The notes beneath the pieces are model-generated. The model saw only the letters and a program-made list of their open reading frames with translations. It was not told where the DNA came from and did not search any database. Shown here in pieces: positions 1 through 9,700 of a DNA stretch of 27,400 nucleotides. How positions within the stretch are numbered: the first letter of the stretch is position 1; the number at the start of each line of letters is the position of its first letter. Source of the stretch: Beroe ovata (lineage: Eukaryota > Ctenophora > Nuda > Beroida > Beroidae). A program made the position numbers and the translations under genes. Location of the stretch: positions 1 through 27,400 of the forward strand of contig CAMPET010000268.1 of assembly GCA_946803715.1 (NCBI GenBank), read 5' to 3'.

Positions 1-195
1 AGCTATCCTCAAATGCTCACCCAAACTGACACGTTTTGGGTGGATAAGAGTCCTAGCTCCCATCTAGGAATTTTCATGCCTTCCCAAATGTTACGATGGG
101 AACCCCCTGGTAAATGTGAGGTTTTTTCATCAACAACGCGTAACCAGTGGGTTTACCATGGTTAGAGGTAAGATATACTAACATGTTATTTTCAG

Positions 196-324
196 GCATA
201 CCTGAAAGAGTTTCTCAGTAAAATGTGCGTTTACAACCAGAAGAACCCTCATAAAAACATGTGGGAGTTGAAGCCGGAGTACAGGCATTACGAGAGCTCT
301 GAACCAACGACCTCTGATGACTAG
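196..324 (+). CDS. GTF2F2: GTF2F2 (TFIIF beta/RAP30), last exon only
   Basis: This is the 3'-terminal coding exon of the small subunit of general transcription factor TFIIF, which works with RNA polymerase II at initiation in the nucleus. An acceptor (ttttcag, AG at 194-195) opens the exon, which encodes 42 residues and ends in TAG at 322-324. The peptide contains YLKEFLSKMC and then NMWELKPEYRHY followed by an acidic end. The WELKPEYRHY block is the well-known C-terminal signature of RAP30, at the end of its winged-helix DNA-binding domain. The rest of the gene lies to the left; I see no other exon in 1-195, which reads as intron. BRIP1 starts 402 bp downstream on the same strand. Confidence 0.9.
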   Translation, partial: AYLKEFLSKMCVYNQKNPHKNMWELKPEYRHYESSEPTTSDD

Positions 325-726
325 AAATATCCCTCTCAAATCATTGTTCATTCTGTCGAATATTACGGACTCTACCTAATATAACACGAGACAGAATGCC
401 ATAACATAGATATACTGACACATTCATGCCAATTGAAATTTCAGTTGAATACTTGGCTATAATTTACCTTCGAATCTTCTGATCTTATCGCCTATTTTAT
501 GGAAGAGTTGAAAACCAGTTTTCTCTTGTGACAGTCGTTTAAGATTGACCCAGGTGTTATGACACTATTGTATGAGCAGAGCAATAACTATTCGCCCCAA
601 TAACTGTCCAATTATTGTTTGTAGAGAAACTCATTTACACAATGTCGTGCAGTGTGATCATACTGAATAGCGAGTAGGTACTGATATACACCGACTCTAA
701 CCCTCCCCGACTCTATACTATAGCTG
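325..726 (+). other. Intergenic region between GTF2F2 and BRIP1
   Basis: A 402-bp head-to-tail spacer. It must hold the GTF2F2 3' UTR and the BRIP1 promoter and 5' UTR. I see no TATA box and no ordinary AATAAA. A CCAATAACTGTCCAATTATTG-like stretch with two CCAAT motifs lies at about 597-617. The in-frame TAG at 721-723 fixes ATG 727 as the first possible BRIP1 start in this exon. Confidence 0.5.
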
Positions 727-3700
727 ATGAAGTGTCCAAAATGCAACTGTCCGCTCAACAGTAAGTCATACCGGACTCATGTCACTCGCTGCAAGAAGAC
801 CAGGACACTCCGTGACATGATGACATCTGTTGATGACAGTATTGCTCCTGACACTGTCATCCTGTCACAGAAGACATTCCCTATCGGCGGGGTGAACGTA
901 AACTTCCCCTACAAGCCTTACCCCGTTCAGGTATGTTAGAGAAGCTGTTTTGTTGCTGTTCAGGTACCTATAATGCCTACGTGTAAATGCATGAGCATTT
1001 GTCTAACTCTTCAATGGTCCCTGCAAAGTTTCATTTTTCCAAAGACAATTTCCAGTCCCATCATCACTTGGAAAACACGTCTCATTTCAGTTTCAGTACA
1101 TGTCGAAAGTGATGCAGGCACTTAAGAACAAGCAACATGCCCTCCTCGAATCCCCAACGGGCACCGGGAAAACGCTATCGCTACTCTGCAGTGTGCTATC
1201 ATGGCTGGACAAAGTGAAGAGTGATATCGCTGCTGAGGAGTATCGAGCTTCTCTCTGCCCTGTTCACGGAGGTTTGACGAACGATCTCGTATTGGTCTTG
1301 ACGATCTTTTTCCTATATCGTAAGTGTGGACTGAAAATTCGTCAAATTAGGGCACGATTATTGTTCAATGTTTGTTTTTAGGTTATACTAGCAGTTCTTC
1401 TAACGGGGCTGCTGCAAACTGCTCAGCCTATCCTGACAAGGAAAACCACAGCAACAGCAACCATACCCACAGCAACGTGGGCAGCAACATTTCTTCTCTT
1501 GCCGAGGAAAAGGAGTACCGGGCAGGAAAACGGTTTGGCTCAATTGCATCTGTTAAACTCCATAATCCAGTGGTAAAGAGGAAGAAACAGATGGATGAGT
1601 CCACGAGACATGTCCACATTTTCATCCAGGATGTGTATAAAAACGTGGTACGTTCTGATGTTTCCGAATAGTATCATGATACAACAACGCTCCTATTATA
1701 TTGTGCTGCTGTGTATCATCTGTTCACCTTAGCGAACTAGACGAGTTGAAGTAAACGTCATGAAAACTGAGCAGCATCTTGCCTCTGTTAATATTGACGA
1801 TCAGTCAGACCGGAAGATATTCGTTGAGGTAACTGTAGACGTTGTGATTACTTATTGCCTTCTATTGTGATCTCGAACACCAGTTAGGATTGATAATGCT
1901 CTCCAAGTTCCTCATGTACAGTGTTTATCTTGTCCCGACAACATGACTGATTCGTGTTAATTCCTGTATAGATACCGAAGCCCAGCGTTGCCATGGTGCA
2001 TAAGGAACTCTATCTCAAGCCGAACACCGCTACCGAAACCTGGATCCTTGATAAACCTGAGATAGAGTGCAAACCGCCTCAATTCATCGGTAATTTATCA
2101 TCACGTGACTACTGACACGGCATAAGTTTAGAATTTCATCAGGCCGTTTATACCCATGTTCCGACAGATGAAACACTGAGTAAAGAAGGATATAAAGCCG
2201 TGAAAGGGGAGGATCTGGACGATGATGACTTTGTCTCACCCAAAAAGAGATCGGGTATCTGGTTTCATGTTTCCTTTGTTTCAAACTGAAGTTGAATGCC
2301 ACCCATCCAAATAGCCATCTATAATCTTTCACTCCGTTACCAATCACCAGATATAACGAAGAACAAATTTGACGAGAGTACAAGTGACTCCAATGCGTGT
2401 AACAAGAGTCATGTGAAAGAAGGGAAAGAAGAAGAGATGGCAGACACCTCCTACACTGACCCTGCTTGTATCTGTGGCAGCCCTACAGCTAAGAGAACTC
2501 TTCCCAAGATATTCTTCTGTACCCGGACTCATAGGCAAATAGCACAAATCATCAGGGAACTCAACAAAACAGCATTTAAAAAAGTGAGCAATGTTCCCAG
2601 TTTGACCCAAAATTGGGGCCGTCACATAGGAACTGTTACAAATTGTAACGCGCGGCGACTCAATGATTGTCCATACCGCGCGCACGTACGCTCAAAATTT
2701 TACTTTTCCGATTTCTTTCCCGCGTGGTTTGTGTATTACTGATTGACAAGAATAGCAGGACGAGCATTTTGAAGGTGATTGAAGAATCATTGATTGATCT
2801 CCTTTCTTGAGTGAACAAATTTATGTTTATCCCACTATCAGGTTCCGATGACAATACTGTCTAGTAGAGAACACTCCTGCATACACCCGACCGTCATGAA
2901 GGAAGCAAATAAGAATGAGAAATGTCGAGACCTATGCGAGCAGAGTTAGTGATTCTGAACAAATATCTCTAGCAACTATGTCAATAACCACGTGCATATG
3001 CAATAACCTACTCATTTCCCCACCTACTCACTCAATCTTTCTGTCATATTGGCAATCACGGCACTTTTCATTCACCCACTCAATCACAGTCCCTAATCCC
3101 CTATCCATTCTACTTTCCATGTACCTACAGGAAAGTGCAAGTTTAGAGAGAATGTGGCTCAGTTGGTATATCACCGAAATGGTATTGATCAAGCTTGGGA
3201 TGTTGAAGATCTTTGTAAACTTGGAAAACGGTCAACAGCTTGTCCTTATTATGCCTCGGTAACTGTCTTTTCAACATCTGATCTGAACTTCAGTTACTAT
3301 ATGAATTCCCTATGAAAATTAATACTGGCTCATGAATGAATATGGTCTGTATATGAGACTGTTGCTATAGGTCGAAATGATGCGCACAGCGGAAATAGTG
3401 TTTGCTCCCTACAACTACATACTAGATCCTCTGGTAGTGTCTCAACGAGAACTCTCGCTAAAAGACAACGTTAGTCACATAGAAAATAGAATAGTTATAG
3501 TTTTGCCGGATGTGCTCTCAAAAGCGTAAATTCCGGGTTCCAAATTCCTCTAATCGAATGTTTTTTCAGGTTATTATTTTTGACGAGGGACATAATATTG
3601 AGGATGTCTGCCGGTCAAGTGTTGGGTTTGAGGTGACGCAGTTTCAGCTGGGCGACTGTATCGCAAACCTGGATGACGTCATTAGGAGGGATACTGAATG

Positions 3701-6700
3701 TTACAGTGCGAACGCAGAGAATATTCCAGCAGGGTAAATAATGGCATGGAATTTGTGACAACTCGGATTGGATTTGACACCTCGGGTGGGATTTGTAACA
3801 CGGATTTGTAACTGTTCCGTAACCTATTCAGATACCAGTCGATAGCACCTCAACTGCGGAAGCTGCGAACATTCTTCAATGATTTGCTGCAGTGGATTCT
3901 CAGTTTTAAACCGAAGTTGATTGACCAAGAGTTTGAACACTCGTACTATTCATTCAGTGGAACAGAGTGTCTAAATCAACTTGAGGTAATCTCCGCTACC
4001 AGTCCACTGATAATGTTACGTGACACAGAACTCAATTAAGAATTCCAATATTGGGAATTCGCGGCTCAAAACTTCGGTATTGCAATTGGCTTTATCGTCC
4101 CCTTATCTTATAGATGGTTTTTCAGGCTCTTGGTATCACGACTGATTACATGAAGTGCTTAGGTGGGTGGATGGAAATTATTTCGTACAAAGACGTCGAC
4201 AAATCAGAACTGGATTTCCGTCCCCCGGTCCCCAAAACCTCGACTCTCATTGTAGCTGAGAAGTTTGTACTCACCTTCCGTATACTCGCTGCTAAGGGCA
4301 ACGCATCCTCCTTCAGTACTTGTGTAAGTTTGTGTGTGCGTGTGTTTGTGGGCCTGAGGGAGTTCATTCCGTGTATCTATACACGTGTTTGCTCATGCGT
4401 ATCTTCACTGTCTCATGTCCCTCACGTCTCTCCCCACTCCAGGCGAAGAAGTCACCTCTCGTCGTGGAAGACCCTCACAGTCACTCGTTAACGCGACACC
4501 TTGGCATGTCCCTCGTCCTCACCTGCCTAAACCCGGCCGTGGTGTTCAGAGACCTCAGCTCGCAATGTCACTCTGTCATCGTAACTTCAGGTGACAGGGG
4601 AATACCCATGTTTCTAGTATATATCCAATGGAGCAATTTTGTCGATCGATGATAGATCCTGTCGAGAATTTCGTTTTGCGCGCGCGGCGCAAACTTCGCG
4701 GCTTGCATCAGCGGTCTAGCATCGCCAGAAAAGAGCAATTCATCAAATAAACAAATTGTCAATTCCATTTTACATCCACTCGCCTCAAACAAAAAATCAT
4801 CACATCGCAATTGAGGTTATCCCAAACTTCTTGAACACGAGCTCGCTCCTCAATCTCAAGGATGGACTAGTCTCACATGAGACGGCTATTGTCGACTGAG
4901 ACAGGGCGGATCCGGTTTCACACGCTCAGATAACACGTCTTTCATTGCATGTTTCCGGGTTGTCAGCGGGGAGGCGACACGTGACCCAATCATGAGATCA
5001 TGTGACTCGCCTCATTGTATGAGGTCACGTGACTGGCTTCATTGCATGTCACGTGACTCGGTCATTTCACTTCGCGGGGGCATATATAAACCCTCCAGAT
5101 TGTACACCCAGTATATATATGCTCATCATGATGAACTCTCTATATTCACTCTCCGAGTACAACCACACAGCCATGGAAATTCCCAACACCGGGGACATTC
5201 CCCTTTTCCAAGACCTCCTTCACTCGGATTCTCCTCTCCCTCCCACTTACTACATCCCATGGCCAGATCACCCTGACCCCTTCACCTCCCCTTTTTCTTC
5301 TCTTCTCCATGATTCTGATACAGAGAGAGTGGTAACTGCTGAATCAGACGATGATATACCACTTCAACTGTCTCCCTCTCCTCATACTACACCGCCACAC
5401 CCTGTTCCCTCTCCTGCCACACTTCCCTCTACCACACTCCCGTTTGCCTCTTCCTCACTCCCCCTTCCCTCTACCTCCCCATCTCCTCCCTCCTGTAATA
5501 CCAAGGGGACAGAGTCCTACATTCCATATTACTGTGGCGGCAACGTTGGTCCTATCATCCCCCCTATCACGGACCAGGCCCCCTCTCCACCTCGTGTCCC
5601 CACTCCTCCTGTCGGCAGCGACCACTTCGCTGATCAGACTGGAGTCGGAAAATCCCGTCGAACGGGTGGTGGCAAGATGAAGCGGGTGCGGACAGAGTTC
5701 TCTACAGCCCACTTGGCCCGGTTGGAGGACGTGTTCACTCGAGACCACTACATTCGGGGGAGTGCACGTGACAAGTTGGCCGAGGAGCTGAAAGTGACGC
5801 CACGTGCTATTACAATCTGGTTTCAGAACAGACGAGCTCGCCTGAGAAACGAATAAAGCGGCCGGTTTCTGTGACCATGGTATACCAGGAGTGCTTTGTT
5901 TTAAAAGTGTGTGCTAGATTTTACTTGGGAATTTGGATTTTATATCATTCTTTAACCATATTGGTGGGATATTATGTGTGCTTCAATTTACTGTAACATG
6001 AACCCCTAACTGTTACCACATAACGTTACATCAGCAAACAAGATTGATCTTACACTGTCAGCTTACCAAACTAAGCTTACCTAGAACTTTCTACTTTCGA
6101 CTTTATGAGTTGAAAATTTAGCCATTAAGATTCTTCTAGGTACTGTTCTAGATTATGACCGTGAGTAGTTTCCTCTTTGCATACCCTTTACCTACTTATT
6201 ATTGTTGTGAGGTCATAATGATCAAACTGCGCGGCGAAGCGCTATCAGTAAAGCAGTAATACGACTCTTTTACACTTCCACTGCCCTGTTCTGTAACATT
6301 TCTTTGCATAATATGTAATCGCCACATTCAGACTATCCGATTCGTTCAGCTGGACCATGTTTCCTCTGGCCCTCCTCCTCATACATCTGGCATCCTCTAG
6401 CGAGCTTCCCGATTGTTCTGATCCCACAACCTACACCATGTCTACGACACTGTACAAGGGCGTGTCCGACACTACCATCTGGGACCGTAACCGGAGTACC
6501 TCAGCTAATTGCTCGCTAAACTTCTCCCCTCCCCCGGCCCCCACGACGTGTGGTGACTGTGACTTCGCCAGGCTGGCGGATGGGGTGTGGTACCGGTTTG
6601 CCGACCCCTACGTCCAGCTCATGGAGTATGCTGACACCTCAGCGTGCCCCACCATTCGTGGATGTAATGGCTACTACTCTATGAATTTAGTGCAGTCCTC

Positions 6701-9700
6701 TCTCACAGGACCAGATCCGCATTCTCGTTACTACGGGTTGTTATGGCGAAAGACGGATGACACCTGCTTAAAGACTTCAATCGTCGATACATCGATTATG
6801 GTGGAATCATACGACTGTACAACATTCCTACTGTACAAGTTTCCGGCCGGCTTAAGCGATAGTGCTGCATATTGCAATAGCGAGCACCTCAGAGAGGACC
6901 CCACAACCGTATATCCAACTCCATACAGCTTTTGTATGAACGATACCGTGACACCACTCTCCCTCACCGGTAACCGGAGGTTATACAACTCGATAAGTGA
7001 CACCATGAGGTGTTCTGTTACCAGGTCCCCCACCTCCCCTCCACCCGTTACCTGGTCTGATACTAGTGTGGAGGGAGTCCTTGACACCGCCAACTCCGGA
7101 CTGTACACCACTGTTTACGAGGCTGACCCGGATCCCTTGCTCACGACAGTGCGTTGTGAGAGTGGCGGTCTTACACACACTTTTTACAAGGTTACCCTGG
7201 AGACACGCAATGTTACCATTAGAGACCCGGGAGAGTATATTGAGGTGAACTGTTCCGTGAGAATAAGTGACACCACCGCCATACAGGACCAGGACGTGTC
7301 GTTGACTGGAGTTGCTGACCCTGAGGGGACGGTAACAGTAACAAGAGGGGAGGGTGTCATCGCTCTTCAACTGAAGTATAAAAACCAGTTCAATGACCGG
7401 AATGTTACACATGAAACACGCGTCACTGACACATGGAACTGTGCAGTTACTGACCCCCTCTCGTTGACATCCTATACCTCCTCCTTCGAGATTGTCCTGG
7501 TACAGTCCTGTCCAGGGGGGAGTGGTGTCACTGCTGATACCACGTGTCAGCCCTGCCTCGAGAACCACTTTTCCCGTGATGGTGAGTGTGTGCCGTGCCC
7601 TGACGGCCAGCTTTCTGATCCCGGATCTGTCAGCTGTAACGGTGGATCCTCGTCACATGAGCTGCTAGCTTACGTCGGAGGAGGACTCGCTGTTGTTGCT
7701 CTCGTTGCAGTGGTCGCTGCTGTACTTGCCATTAGATACGTCAGGAACAAGCGCTACACAGTACAATCAGCTAATGATGTGCCCATGAACAGGGCAAACT
7801 GTCGTCCGGTAGATGAAGATCCGTCCTTGGCTTACGATTAAAAGCAATAAGACCCATGTTAATAGTGCCACGGTGTTTTTATAGGTCTGATTTCTTATTT
7901 CTACACCAGGAAGAAATAATTTGAACAGTTTTCCTCAATTTCAGCTCAATCGGATGACCTCTCATCGTGAACTACAGGGGCGGAGTTTTGCTCGTATCCA
8001 GGACGATCGTGTCATACTTATAGATCGTCTTTTTTGCACATTATATTCAATTTTGCGCGTATTAAATGAATTAGAGTTGGATATTAAATGCGATTCTCTA
8101 AAATGCGGCATTTTTTCTTCGAAACGAACACCTCCCAGCTTCCTTGAATAACTGATGAAGGAAGGAATACAAAATTTCTAGGAGTTACGGTGACCCCTGA
8201 ATACCCAACGTCTCGAAAACAAAAGTCAAACCTTTAACCTTTCGCTCTGGAAGTGGACTCTACGTTTTCATCCTAATATCTAATCTGCTTCCTGCACCCA
8301 CTTTCACGCGTTTAATGGACTAATTTAATTAGTTTAATGGACTAATTTTACATCCAATCACTTACACACTTCAATCTAACCCTTTCCCGTCCATCTACCC
8401 TTCTCAGTCTCTCTCACACTTCACATTCACACACGGTTTATAACGAGTTATCATGTGATAACCAACCAGGAACGCTGAGCCCGATGGACACATTCCAATC
8501 AGAGCTCGGCACCACATTCCGGGTACAGCACGAGGGCAAACACGTGGTTCCACGTTCCAACTTCATGGCGGTTAACCTTACTATGGGTCCCAGTGGGGGC
8601 TCTTTCAACGCAGGTACCATGTTGCTGCTTTTGGTGAATTAAAACTGCAATTGACTACAGTTTTTCCAATCCTTCTCTTTGTCGTGTAAAGTAACACTTA
8701 CTCGGTTCTGCGAATATCTAAAATACAGACTAAATATATACTCTCTGCAGGGTACAAGAACGCAGAGTTGTTTACTTTCCAAGATGATGTGGGTAAGGTT
8801 GTGGCCAGGGTTTGCAAAGTGGTCCCTCATGGAGTCTTGGTCTTCTTCCCCAGCTACCGGCTTCTCGACAAGATTTGTGATAGGTGGCGCGCGACTGGAC
8901 TCTGGGGCCAGATAGAGGAGTCCAAAACTGTCATTTGTGAACCGAAGGGTAGCAATAAAAACATTTTCAATGAGGTGAGAGTTTTTTTCGTAATTCCTTG
9001 ATCTGTGAATTCGATTTTATGACTGCGTATCAGTATTCTGTTTGTTCCCCAACGTCCACTCTTACCACTACCAGTCCACTATTTCATCTGTTCACTTCTT
9101 CATCTGATTCTGTCCACTATTCCATCAGGCGATGAGCAAGTTCGACAAGTGTATTGATGACGGTGTGCTCCTACTAGCAGTTTGTAGAGGTAAAATCAGC
9201 GAGGGCGTGGACTTTGCCGATAATAGCGCCAGGGCGGTTATCACTATAGGACTGCCGTTCCCCAACTTCAAGAGTACGGAGGTTACCGACAAGCGGAAAT
9301 ACAACGACAAGTTCATGAAACAGAATGGACTCCTGTCCGGTCAGGAGTGGTATACGATACAAGCATTCCGGGCTGTCAATCAGGCACTGGGCCGGTGTCT
9401 CCGCCATATCAAGGACTGGGGCTCGATCATCATGATAGAATCCCGTCTTGCCGGGAATGACAGCTATTGGCGGAGCATCTCCCGGTGGATACGAGATGAT
9501 ATGATCACAACCAGCAACTGTAACGAGGCTCTCGATAGGCTGGAACACTTCTGCCAGGATAAAATGGAGGAAACCGATAGAGGAGAGGATCATGATATCC
9601 TCGATGCAATGAACAGGACATTATTGCACGATACAAATCCTGTTATCATCATACCAGACGATGTTACGGCATCCTCAACTCCTCTCGTCAAGAAAGGATC

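Larger units (their letters stand above)
4591..8469 (+). other. BRIP1 intron 14, 3.9 kb, hosting two nested genes
   Basis: Donor GTGACA at 4591, acceptor accaaccag ending at 8469, phase 1. The split Gly codon restores TSGTLSPM, a highly conserved helicase stretch, so the two halves belong to one mRNA. All other introns of the gene are 42-258 bp. The intron holds a foldback-repeat arm (4641-4730), a TATA promoter with E-boxes, a homeodomain ORF, a membrane-protein ORF and about 600 bp of AT-rich filler. Reading from exon 14 into the intron adds about 20 residues and ends at TGA 4650-4652. Confidence 0.88.

Noticed and set aside
2143-2254. Acceptor at 2142 for BRIP1 exon 6
   Set aside because: Out of phase with exon 5 and gives an immediate stop; the AG at 2130-2131 keeps the frame.
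5029-5118. Upstream ATG extending the homeodomain ORF by 30 residues
   Set aside because: It lies upstream of, and runs through, the TATA box at 5083-5090 and the E-box cluster, so it is promoter DNA.
6731-7568. Long minus-strand frames inside the membrane-protein gene
   Set aside because: The plus frame has a signal peptide, Cys-domain pattern and TM helix; the antisense frames have none.
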